A stretch of DNA of 64,000 nucleotides from Gossypium raimondii (lineage: Eukaryota > Streptophyta > Magnoliopsida > Malvales > Malvaceae): assembly GCF_025698545.1 (NCBI RefSeq), contig NC_068565.1, positions 806,001 through 870,000 of the forward strand, read 5' to 3'. Shown one piece after another: positions 12,258 through 23,295 of this stretch. Under the pieces are notes generated by a model. That model was not told where the DNA came from, ran no database searches, and saw only the letters and a list, made by a program, of their open reading frames with translations. How positions within the stretch are numbered: the stretch's first letter is position 1; each line of letters opens with the position of its first letter. The translations under genes were made by a program, and so were the position numbers.

Positions 12258-13220
12258 TCGCCGGCGACTTCCCGAGAGCAGGGGAAGATAAGTCCGCCGT
12301 CGATAGGCAAATCTATGGAGAAATTACTGACTTTCGGATGCATCGGGGTCATCATCCTCGCCGCCGTCCAAGCTTTGTGCTTTGGACCACTCCGGCAACC
12401 AACTGCCGGCGAAGAAACGAGCGGTGCTTTGTGGCGTGAGTTACAAGAAATGGAAGTATAAGCTTAAAGGTACCATTAACGATGTGATGAACATGAAAAC
12501 TTTATTGACTCAAACGTACGGATTTCTAGAGCGAAATATTTTAGTGCTCACAGGTGAGTATTTTTTTTAAATATGTCATAAGTCCCTGTATTTTTGAAAT
12601 TTTAGAATTTAGTTTTTATAGTTTTTAGATTTCGAAATTTAGGTTCAACTATTAACCCGGTTAAATTGGCTGATTTTAATTTTTATACTTTTCGAATTTT
12701 AAAATTTTCAATCATGAGCTCAAACAAGAGTGATTAAATTTGTTAGCTATTAGTCTTGTATCATGCGTAAAATTGTAGATTTAGTACATGTGATCATATA
12801 TTTATGATATAAAATTTTGAAAATAGTAGAATTTCATGAATTTAACGACTACCGTTTGATTGAGAATAAAATTTTGAAATTCAAAAATACAGTGACTAAA
12901 ATGTTCAAATCAAAGTATAGAGATTATATCCACAATTTATGTATAGTAAATGGGCTAATAGCATAATTTAACCTTTTTTGAACAATAGCAATAATATAAT
13001 AAGGGTGAATGTACTTTGCGGGTTGGAATCAAATCGAATTAAACTCTCTACTATTAAATGATTCGATTTAGTCCTTATATTATTAAAAAGAATCAAATAA
13101 GTCTAAATTTAAGTTAAGAAACCTGACTTTGACACTTTGTTTTCTTTTGAATGTATACAGAAGCCTCTGCTTTCAGCTTCTGAAGAGTTTCCAGTTTACG
13201 AGAGGAAATTTAAACTTTAA
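11898..13220 (+). pseudogene. Truncated metacaspase copy: three zinc fingers, no protease core
   Basis: Paralogue of the gene at 5667. Exon 1 starts at 11898 and its ancestral donor is at 12553/12554. A 26-bp deletion near 12315-12335, compared with copy 1, throws the reading frame off before the p20 domain. The open frame then continues for 187 aa to 12461 and ends with a hydrophobic stretch (about TFGCIGVIILAAVQALCFG). The frame of p20 beta-strand 1 (KKRAVLCGVSY) survives out of phase at 12412-12553. Exons 2-4, holding the catalytic His and Cys, are deleted together with the left part of the intron 4 MITE; exon 5 survives intact at 13161-13220. No protease can be made. A small three-finger protein could be if the locus is transcribed, which the sequence alone cannot show. 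Confidence 0.88.
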
Positions 13221-13282
13221 TTGTATTTTATATTTATATTGGATCCGCCATTGAAGCAACAGGGTGCTCTTGGAGGAAAACT

Positions 13283-15360
13283 TTGTACACTGTATACAAA
13301 GAGGTTATATATATATACGCTAATAGGATTTGGATCCCAATTTTTTGTTAAAATTTTTACGTATTTTTATTGCCAAAAATTAGTCACTGTACGTCAGCAT
13401 GATGCATACATGATAATGGATGTAATTTTTAATAGAATGGACTAATTTACTTTTTGATCTAACATACAGGGACTAATTTACCCATTTTTTAATAAAAGGA
13501 ACATCATTAACATGTTATTATTCATTTCCTATATAAAGAACTAAGTTCATTAGCATCTTTCATTACTCGATTTGTTGTTTACGACTTTAAAAATGATTTA
13601 TGTAACACAACTTAATTTATTGAAAATTGTATAAATATAAAGGATAAAATACATTAGTAGTCACTCAACAATTAATAAATTTTTGTTTCTAGTCACCCAA
13701 CTATGAAAAGTTACAAGAAGATCACCCAACTGCTCAAATTTATCTTTTCAAAGTTACCAGTTGACTAACAATGTCAAGTTTTAAAATTGACATAATAACT
13801 TTAACCATCAATATTTATACATCGTATTAATTTAGTTTTGATTTAAAAAAAAATCTAACCCTCAATATTTACACAAAATTGACACGATAAATTACACCAA
13901 TACAACATATAGTGAGAAAGAGATAACCTAAAGTACAAAAAAACAGATCCCAAAATTTAAAAAGAAAAATATATTGAGATGCCAAAATTCTATATATTTT
14001 AATGTTTTAAAATTTATAAAATTTTAGAATATTTTTAGAATTAAGATCAAATTGACAAAATATGTAAATATTGATGACTTAATTTATTATTATATCAATT
14101 AAGATTATGTATGATTGATGAAAAATATTAGTTGTTGTGATTAGTTATTTTAGTTTCTTGCTTTCAAAATTAAAAAGGATAAAATGGCTTCGGTTTAAAA
14201 AAAAAACTAACTTGTTTAATATTGAAATATTAGAAGGACTAAAGAAGTGTTTTTACCTATAATGTTAAAAAGGTCGTGATTTGACCTCTATTGTTTGAAA
14301 TCAACGCAGAATCTAATTCCCGATAATGATCCAAAAGTTTGCACTTTTGAATTTATTGTTTAAAATAAATTAAATAAGAATATTTTATTTTTTAGAACCA
14401 AAATTATTCAACGATAATTACTGGTAAAGTAGTCAACATCTTATTTATAAATCTATTAAATATGTTTTTAATTTTTATTCAAAATTATATAAAAATATAA
14501 AAATAAAATATCATCACGATAATATTAGTAATCATTTAATAGAAAGAACATATTAATCTTCTCTCAACTGAGTTAGTACTTAGTCAATCCGTGACACTAA
14601 CTCAATCAAAAGTTTTATATAATAAGTATAAATAACATTAGATTTTATCACACCCGCAGTGTGAATATAATATTTTCTTTTAAAAATTATTTAATAATGA
14701 ATTCAGGTGGAGGATTTGTGTAATTTTATAACTGAATTGGTGACCCGGTTAATGGTGATACCAACACAGGAAAGTGTTTAAATCTAAGTCTTAGAAAATC
14801 AGTAATCATTTAATAGAAGGGGTAATATAATTTAGTTTTTCTCAACTAAGTTGATATCCAGTTAACCCGTAACGCCAACTCAATCATGGGATAAATAAAT
14901 ATAGATATAAATAATAATAATAAAATGCGACCGGTTCTTATAATATCTGTTCTTTTTTTTATACAATGCCTCAAATCCTTAAATAGGAGGATAATGTGTT
15001 TCAGTGTACTCGAACCAATGTCCTCATGCACTGATAATAATACCTGATGCCATTCGAGTTAAGGCTTAATCGGCAAGACTATATTAGTTTTTTTCTTAAC
15101 TGAATTGGTAATTGGGAGAGATAAATATAAATAATTTTCAAAAAATAGCAACCGCCCTTTAGATCCTATGTTTTATGGATAGCAATTAAGTTACTTTGCC
15201 ACAACGAATCTGGTTCTCCACCAATTATACTTGCGGATTCAATTATTGTCTACAATGATTGAACAATAAGGGTATAAATCTAGGCTACTCCCCACAACTT
15301 CTTTTCACACAGTTTCGGTTCTTCGGTATCATCGGGGTTATTTAACGGCTGTTCGAATCG
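13283..15360. other. Intergenic DNA between metacaspase loci
   Basis: No gene seen. It contains a partial member of the TAGTAGTCAC MITE family (about 13642-13770, only one arm clear), a dispersed repeat with 'ctttttgatctaacatacagggactaattta' near 13440-13490 that has relatives at 39760 and 45000, and a SINE-like head at 14985-15075. The last 60 bp are probably the leader of the third metacaspase gene. Confidence 0.5.
14985..15075 (-). repeat. tRNA-derived SINE-like head
   Basis: The minus strand reads an A-box-like CTTAACTCGAATGGCATC (around 15047-15064) and a B-box-like TTGGTTCGAGTAC (around 15005-15018). It is the same repeat family as those at 7660, 22195 and 36400. Confidence 0.45.
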
Positions 15361-18300
15361 ATGGCACGAAGAGAACGATGCAGCGGTTGTGGGAGTAACA
15401 TGTTGGTTTCACCCGAGGCACGAGTCGTTCGTTGTTCCCAGTGCCACACCCTTACCAACCTTGTCCCAATCAATGCTCGACCAGGCCGAACCAGGTTCTT
15501 TTCAAGCACTACAGTTTTTATTATTACTACCAACCGGAATTAAGATCCGTGTTTCAGTTTGGTTATTGGCATTGCCTAAGGTTTTTCTTCTGGTAAATTA
15601 TACGAGTAGTCACCCAACTATAAAAAGTTATAAATTGGTCACTCAATTATTTAATTTTATTTATTTTTGTCATCCAATTATCTTGGATTTTTAGGTGTTT
15701 TCATTTTTACATTGCCAGCCGGTGACCAAAAAAGACAAATTGAATAATTAAATGACCAATTTGTAACTTTTCACAATTGAATGATAGTTGAGTGAGTACT
15801 AATGTAGTTTATTTATTTATTTATTTTTGTTATGATAGGTATAATGGGCTGCCGAGAATGCATGAAAACCCATACGGGAACGGCCCAAGTCCGCAACATC
15901 CACAATATCCACAACCGCGACCATCCTTATCTCCAGTTCCGATTTACGGGAGAAAACGAGCACTTCTTTGTGGTGTGAATTACCATGGAAAGAGTTATAA
16001 ACTCAAAGGAAGTATCAATGATGTCAAGAGTATGAAGTACCTTCTTGTGGAGACATTAGGATTTCCCAATGATTCCATTTTAATGCTCACAGGTAATCTC
16101 GGGTTTTTAAATGTTAAGATTTAAATCTAATTTCAGATTTTTTTTACTTAACGGGTGATTGTAATAGACACTTGTTTATGGGCCGAGCTATTCGCTTAAG
16201 CTCGAAGACCTATTCAGAATTTAAGAGGGTTTAAACAAAAACATTAAACCAGAAAGATGAACTTGCACAAAAAAAATAGGCCCATTTAAAATATGGGTCG
16301 AGCTCAAGTTTGACCATTCAAGGCCCAAGCTCGACCCAACCCCTTTTTTTAGGTTTATAATATTTTATAACGAGAATATTAAAATTTTAATAAATAAAAG
16401 TAATATATTTAAAATATTTTATTTTTTAAAAATAAAATGGACGGGCTTAAAATGGGCTTTGATTAACTATTTATAAATATGAGCAGGTTTGGGTAAAATT
16501 TTAAGCCTATATTTCAGATCAAGTCAAGTTTGAACAAGTATAAAGTGTATTAATATCATATTTAGGTTCGACCCATGAACACTTCTAGAATAGACTAACT
16601 CAACATGGAATCTAGTTCGTAGGCATATATAAGCTACCAAAGAGTAAATAGGGAAGTAAACTAAACACATATGCTAACAAGCTATTTGGTTTTTGAGTCG
16701 AGTTTTGGTAGCTTAAGCTATTGAGCAAGTTAAATTTGAGTATTTTAATACTTGAGTTGAATAGCTCATGGTATATATTATTTTGAAATCGAGCAGAAGC
16801 ACAAGCACAAATATTGTCGTGGAAAACAAACCTGTTCGAGCAGCTGGCTCTTAAACCCGACTTTTAAATCTAAAACTATATTGAACTTCACTCGAATTTG
16901 GAGTCGAGTTCCAAACTTTCTCATGCTTGTGCCGAATACATTTTCATATCCGACACTTTTGCATATGTAGAAAATGAAAGGGAGCCTTCAAAGATCCCGA
17001 CAAAACAGAATATCCGAAAGGCTTTGAAATGGCTGGTCTATGGATGCCAACCGGGGGACTCGTTGGTGTTCCATTTCTCTGGTCACGGCACTCGACAAAA
17101 AGATTACAACCATGACGAAGTCGACGGATTTGATGAAGCATTGTGCCCTCTTGATCACGAAACCGAAGGGAACATAATCGACGACGAAATCAACGACACC
17201 ATCGTAAAACCGTTGACTCGAGGAACCACACTGCACGCGATCATCGATGCCTGCTACAGTGGAACAGTCCTCGATCTCCCTTTCGTTTGCAGGATGAACA
17301 AGTTAGTTAGTTAGTTCATTCGTAAAATTTATACACTATATTACCCGGACTAGACCGAACGGATATGTGTCCCATACGGTTTTTGGAAGATTTTTGGAGG
17401 ATCATCTCCTCGTATTCATGTTTGGGTATACAAATAATTTTCTAAAAAAGTGAACAATCTGAGCAACGTATATTGGGTTTATATTTGAGTTTTTGGTATT
17501 ATGTAGGGAAGGGCGTTATGCGTGGGAAGATCAAAGAAATCCCTTATTTAACAAGCGTACAAGTGGAGGATTAGCCTTTTGTTTTAGTGCTTGTGATGAT
17601 CATCAAACCTCTGCTGATACCACTGTGAGTAAAATCTTTCGAGTTGGGTTCGAAAAATTTTGAATTTGGTTGAATCATTATCGAGTTAAGTTTGAACGGA
17701 TTGGGATAATGAGTAGGTTGAATTCAAGTATTGTTAATGCTTGAATTGAGTTGAGTTGGAATTGAGTTGATTTTTTTTGTATTTTTAATTAATATCATAA
17801 AAAAAATTTCCAACTCAAACTCATCACAAATTAACGATTCCATTTTTTACTAGGTAAATGAGCTTGATTGAAACTTACTGAAGAGCTCGAGGAGTTCGAT
17901 ATTTTATCTCGAATTAGGCTCAAGCTTTAAAAGTAAAATTTCAATTGAGTTTCAACCAAGTTTCAAGATATTGGAGTTTTTTTTTATAGCTTGAACTCGA
18001 CTTAGTTTGATTACACTCTTATTTCAAAGAGTCTTCGAATTTAAAATTGAGCTTTGATTTTGCAACTATTTTAGACGATCATATTCGAATCTCAATATCT
18101 GCATCATTTGGTCTTTAAAGCATTTGAGTGAAAATATCATTAGCTTTAGTGTGTTGTTTGAATTGTTATGTTGTAGGCTTTCACAGGAACCAATGTGAGA
18201 ACCGGCGCGATGACATATAGCTTCGTACAAGCGATTCAAAATGAACGGAGGTTGACTTATGGGCATTTGCTTAATGCGATGCGTTACACGATTGGTGATG

Positions 18301-18908
18301 TTAGCAAAGCTCATGGAGCATCACAGGTATCTAAACCAAGGTTTTCAAAACTAAATTGGTGGCGGAATCGGTTAGACTATCTATTTTTGGTCTAACTTGT
18401 TTGACCTGTTTGATAGGTTCAATTGAATAAATTATTAAAAAAACGGTCCGACTTTCCTATTTGGGGGTTAACTAGTTCAACCTTTATTTCGAACCGATAC
18501 CCTGACCAATTCCCTATCCAACTAATCTGATTTTACCATGAGAAAATACGTATTAAATACGTGATAGTAATTTTAAAAAACAACATAATTAAAAGATGAT
18601 CCCGGATACACAAATAAGGTTTTTTTTTGTTTTCTTCTTAAATGTGAAATTGATGATAAACAATTTGTAAATCTATCTATAAGTCAAGTCAAGCCTCAAT
18701 TCGATTCTAAAAAATAATTTATACCTAAACCCAAATTTGAATCTATTCGACAACTCATTTTTACTACTGAATACGTTTGTTCGAGTCACGCTCCCACTCT
18801 TTGAACCTATCACCATCTTTCCTAAGCCGGTTTGTTCTTGATTTGCAGGAGCCACAATTAACTTCATCAGATAAATTTGATATCTACTCTAAGCCAGTTG
18901 TGCTCTAG
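15361..18908 (+). CDS. Type I metacaspase, metacaspase-3-like
   Basis: Six exons: 15361-15494, 15839-16092, 16971-17301, 17507-17624, 18177-18326 and 18849-18908; 348 aa. An N-terminal zinc finger (CSGCGSN...CSQCHTL) is followed by a short Pro/Gln/Tyr-rich linker, then the p20 core beginning GRKRALLCGVNY. Catalytic His is in HFSGHG (about H168), catalytic Cys in DACYSG (about C224). The p10 part includes GAMTYSFVQAI and the end DKFDIYSKPVVL. The motif SLKG/KLKG, the DHETEG...IDDEIN segment and the ending resemble Arabidopsis metacaspase 3 more than metacaspase 1. The donor at 15494 (CAG|GTTCTT) was chosen because only it joins in phase with YNGLPRMHEN in exon 2; the first intron then contains a MITE. 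Expected activity is Arg/Lys-specific proteolysis. Exon 1's border is the least certain part. Confidence 0.92.
15592..15811. mobile_element. MITE in intron 1 of the metacaspase-3-like gene
   Basis: About 220 bp with arms GGTAAATTATACGAGTAGTC on the left and GAGTACTAATGTAGTTTA on the right, same family as 668-881. No clear target duplication, perhaps because the right flank is a TTTA repeat. Confidence 0.65.
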
Positions 18909-19309
18909 TATTTTTTGTTGCTCATAATGAATTGCGTCCCGTTATACTCGGAGATTTCCGTATCCGTTCTATATTCGTGCAATACTTGTGTTTACAATAT
19001 GTTAATCCCTGCTCATGAGAATGTATATTTCATAATCAGTTGCTTATCTCTTCGAAGAGCATTTGTGATGAGAAGATTAATCACTATTATCAATGATAGA
19101 TACCCTCATTTCAATAAAAAATAATTTTAGTTATATACATTTTAGTGTGTTCATATTTACTCATAGTAAAAATTTATGTTATTTATAAAGTTATGCACCT
19201 TAATAATTTATATTATATAAATTTTAATTTATTTTAAGATATTGATGGTTTGCTTATCTTAAAAGCGAAGAGTGTTTGGTACGATGGAAAGTAATTATTA
19301 ATATATATT

Positions 19310-19591
19310 GGATAAATTACATTAGTAGTCATCTAACTATTTTTCTTTTTTTTTTAGTCACACAACTATTTAATTTTGTCTTTTTTATTACCGGGCTAAC
19401 GTAAAAATAGAAACACTTAAAATCTAAAATAGTTGGGTGACCAAAAGGCAAATTTGAATAGTTGAGTGATAACTTTGTAACTTTTCATAGTTAGGTGAAC
19501 AAAAAAGAAATTTATTAATAGTTGAATAACCATTTTATAACTTTTCGGTGACAAAAAACACATAGTTGAGTGAATACTAATATAGTTTACC
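19310..19591. mobile_element. MITE of the TAGTAGTCAC family
   Basis: About 282 bp with arms GGATAAATTACATTAGTAGT and ACTAATATAGTTTACC. It is non-coding and lies 400 bp downstream of the metacaspase-3-like stop. The internal arm motif is partly duplicated. Confidence 0.65.
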
Positions 19592-19701
19592 TTGTATTTT
19601 TAATTTATATGATACTTGTACTAATTATAAAACCATAACAATTATTAAAATTGAGAATTTTTTTAAATAATATCGAACTCAATTTTAATTATATCACCAA
19701 C

Positions 19702-20990
19702 GGTAAACTACAAAAATAGTTACTTTTGTTTGCCTCAGATTACATTTTAGTCACTTATGTTTGAAATGTTACGTTTTAGTCACTTATGTTAGTGTTTTGT
19801 TACAAAGTTGTCACTCTGCCATTAAGTTCCGTTACCTCCCTAACGACAATCTTATGTGGCAGTCTAAATGGGTTTTAAATGCCAACTTGGATGTCCAGTT
19901 GGGATGAGAATAGGTTTTTAATTAAACAAATTTAATTAATTGAAAATTTTAAATTAATTACACATTGAATTGGAAAAGAAAGACTTTTCGTCTCGTTTTT
20001 CTTTTAGTTTTCTTTTCTATTTTTACTGAAAATACTATTATCATCTTTGTTGAATCGAAACAATAAAAATCAAATTTAGTGTTTCATCAATCGATTGAAA
20101 TTTTTTTATTCAATATGAAAAAACAAAGGATGAATTCAATGGAGGGTCCAAGTATATTTTATTTGCATCCGTTTGTCTCTTTTATCGAATAAGTAGTTTT
20201 ACTCTGAAATAGTATACTATTTAATGACAGCCCTAAATTAAAAACCTTGATATTTTCTTCCTTTGCATCCATCTGTTCTTGTATATCTTCCTTTTTGATA
20301 TTTTCTTCACAAAAGAGGAAAACATTAAAAAGTACCCCCAAAAGATCCAAAGTTTAGTGTGTTATCCAAAAATGCCATCAACAACCACCACTTACGACAC
20401 TATCACCTCCAACCCGACCACCTTTTCCTCGCATGCCAAACACATGCGCCGCTTGTGGCTATAGCTATTCCCCCTCTCCTCTTTTTGCTTCCCCATCTTT
20501 GCTTAACTCTTTTGGCACCCATCATTCTGCGAGTTACATCCCTTTGATTTCTCTATAAAAAATTTAAGATTTTTGGGATTTATTCTTTTGTCCAATTACC
20601 ATATGCTACCCACTTTGATTTTTAATCAAAATTTCTTTAGCCAAGAGCTTATCTATAATTTTAAAACAGGGTTGGGCATATTTGTCATGTTATGAAGACG
20701 TCAAAGAAGGAAAAGAGAACATTTCAATAATCCCATGAACTAGCTATTGCTTCTTTTTAGTCAGGAGAAAATTAAGTTTTAGGGTATAGTTTTGTATTCT
20801 AATTTCATAAAAGAAAATTAAAAATTTATTTTCATCCCAGTTGGACATCCAAGTTAAGATTATCGTTAGAGAGGTAATGGAGTTAACGTCAGAGTGACTA
20901 CTTCGTAACAGAACACTAACGTAAGTGACTAAAACATAAAATTTTAAACATAAATAACTAAAATATAATCTAAGACAAATAAAAGTTACC
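19702..20990. mobile_element. Pack-type MULE-like element with unidentified cargo
   Basis: Arms of about 170-230 bp match those of the Pack-MULE at 31621-32915: the left arm starts GGTAAACTACAAAAATAG and includes TTACATTTTAGTCACTTATG; the right arm (20825-20990) is its diverged complement. The extreme right end is damaged, so no target duplication could be confirmed. The inner 850 bp differ from the other element. Around 20360-20540 the base composition becomes clearly more GC-rich, with Pro/Thr/His-coding triplets, suggesting captured gene sequence, but I do not recognise it. No intact transposase. Confidence 0.65.
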
Positions 20991-21242
20991 TATCACTAAA
21001 CTACACACCCAAAAGCTTAAAAGATGTTCAACAATTATAACGCAGAACAGAACAAAGAGCATAACAAACAACAATTTTATAGTACCAACAAGTGCTGGAT
21101 TAAATGGTAAGTTACCTTGTATTTTTAAGGGAGATATCGGTGCGAAATTTAGAGACAACATCTCAAACATATATCTTAAAATAAAAAAATTTAATTTTGC
21201 AGTGAGAAAATTGCAATCTGGTTTTTTCTCTCGGGAATAATG

Positions 21243-21480
21243 TCAAACAGCAGGAGTGCAAAGAACTTGGGTTAACGGTTTATCCAAGTTCACAAAAGAA
21301 CCGTCGGGAGCGGCAGCTTTCCTTGCTTTCTTCTTCCATTCAATGGCTTTTGTTTTTCCTCCTATTAACTCCCTAACAAGCTTCTCCACTTGATATCTCT
21401 TTACAGTCTCATCTATCTCAATACCAACACCCAATCTCGAGCACGCCCACGGCCCACCAACTGTTTGTTAATTGGTCTGC
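21243..21480 (-). pseudogene. UDP-glycosyltransferase C-terminal fragment
   Basis: On the minus strand the frame from 21434 to 21243 reads GVGIEIDETVKRYQVEKLVRE, then EWKKKARKAA and FVNLDKPLTQVL, matching the last 60 or so residues of plant family 1 glycosyltransferases (ME-x-EG, EWKKKA and S-x-NLDK-x-I-x-x-VL region). Just upstream, in another frame, WADQLTNS resembles the ADQ-x-x-N end of the PSPG sugar-donor box, so there is a frameshift. The rest of the PSPG box and the whole N-terminal domain are missing. It cannot make an enzyme. It lies about 250 bp from the Pack-type element at 19702-20990. Confidence 0.65.
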
Positions 21481-22194
21481 CCATTTATTTCAATGGTCAA
21501 ATTTCAATTTTGGCCCCTAGACAATGTTGAAACTTAAGATTTAATCTAAATTTGAGGATCAATTAAAAAAATTAAAGGATAAAAAACTATGAAATTTAAG
21601 AATTAAATACATTATCCTTAATAATAATTATATGGACATCTAGCATGTGAGCAAAGATATTTAAAAAAACAAATAATATTTAAGTAGCTTTTAAAATATC
21701 AAAATAGATAGATTTGGTCAATTTTTAAATAAAAAAATTGTTTTTAAAATATAGAAAGTATTCTATTTCTAATCATTATAGAATTTAAATTTATAATTTT
21801 TAATGACACTTGTCATAACCCAATTGGACGTAATATATGAATGGGCCGAATTAGTTGGGTCGAACCCAAAAGTCTACTCGCTTTCCGACAAAGGAATGAT
21901 TTTTTTTAAAACAATAATAATAATAATAATAATAATAATTTTTTTGTAAATACCACTTTTGTCCCTTTCCTTTCTTGGGGACAAAGCAAAAAACACCAAA
22001 GGTAAAGCTAATGGCTACTCTTCATTGGTGCCCAATATATTCATATTTAATTTTAAATTACAATAAAGTCACCATCTTTATTATTTTTTGCAATGTCGTA
22101 AGAAAAAAATAGAATTTATGCTATGTTTTTATTCTTACCAAATTGATTCTTTTTTAAGCTATTATATTTGATCTGGTGCCTAAATATTCATAAT

Positions 22195-22290
22195 CACTTC
22201 TCAACTCTTAGTCCATACATTTTAGTGCACTCGAACCCACGTTCTCTTGCATTGGTAACAATACCGACATCAATCAAGCTAAGATTATTG
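22195..22290 (-). repeat. tRNA-derived SINE-like head
   Basis: The minus strand reads CTTAGCTTGATTGATGTCGG (about 22264-22283, A-box-like) and GTGGGTTCGAGTGC (about 22226-22240, B-box-like), about 30 nt apart. Confidence 0.5.
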
Positions 22291-23066
22291 TTTAATATAA
22301 AGTTTTTTAAATAAGAAACCTTTATGCGTTTTATTTATTTAGTTTTTATTTTTTAAATATCAATAATGAACATATATATTACGATATTTAAATTTGCTCG
22401 TCAAGTTAATGGCTCACTATCATTATATCAAATAAATATCTTTTAGGTTTAAACGATAACTTTCATTTTCCTCGTTTAAGTTTAAATTATGATTTAGCCT
22501 TAAATTATATTTATTTTTTAATTTTGATACCTAAATTTCTTTTGTCCCACATCAGTATTTGAAATATCATTTCCGTCTTAGTTTATAAAAAAATTAAAAT
22601 TTATTAATAAAAACGTGAGACATAGCACATTTTTGTTGAAAGTTGATGTTTTTAAATTAAATTGAGACGAAATTAATAATTTAAATACGAAAAATAGGTC
22701 AATAATTTTAAGCAGCAAAGTAGGAAAAATATGATTTAATGCGAATTTGTTATTTAAGCAAAATAATAATAAATAGGAATATGTTTAAGAATGTAATACA
22801 ACATTTTGATTGGGTAAATTTCAAAATTATATTAATGCAAAATAAAATTAAAATATAATATAAAATGGAAAATATTTGGTACCTGGAGTTTTTAAATTTG
22901 TTAAGGAACTAAGGATTGACAGATATTTTATAGGCGTATAATAAATAACTTTTTAAACTACTTGTGGAATTAAAAAATAAACTAATAACCGATATAAAAT
23001 ATGTCACGACGTAAAAGAGAAATACGAATACAATATTTAACAACATGACATAAATACTAAAAAAAG

Positions 23067-23295
23067 GGATAAAATAATATTTAGTCTTTGAATTTGATAA
23101 CTTTTTCAATTTAATCCTTGAATTTTTTTATCTATTAGAACTTGACAACTTCTCTCAATTTTGGTCAATGTAATGAATAATGACGAGATACTTTGATGTT
23201 ATGTCACATCATCACCTAAAAATTATATTTTTATTAAAAATTCAAAAACAAAATATAAAAGTTACTAAGTTCAAGGACTAAATGTTGTTTTATCC
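23067..23295. mobile_element. TIR element (TTTAGTCCTTGAA family)
   Basis: About 229 bp. The left arm is GGATAAAATAATATTTAGTC and the right arm is GGACTAAATGTTGTTTTATCC, near-complementary. Non-coding. Confidence 0.6.

Larger units (their letters stand above)
9387..13282. repeat. Tandem duplication unit 2 (broken metacaspase)
   Basis: About 3.9 kb collinear with 3713-9386. Relative to unit 1 it has about 270 bp extra near 10450-10720 with an AT microsatellite, about 270 bp extra near 11310-11590, a triplicated zinc-finger segment, and a deletion of about 2.55 kb equal to positions 6214-8769 of unit 1. The upstream 2 kb is kept, so the same promoter sequence stands in front of both copies. Confidence 0.85.

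Noticed and set aside
11898-13220. A second working metacaspase
   Set aside because: The catalytic His and Cys exons are deleted and exon 1 is frameshifted before p20.
15389-15694. 101-codon ORF overlapping metacaspase-3-like exon 1
   Set aside because: Different frame; it runs into the intron and its MITE, while the called exon gives a zinc finger and closes in phase.
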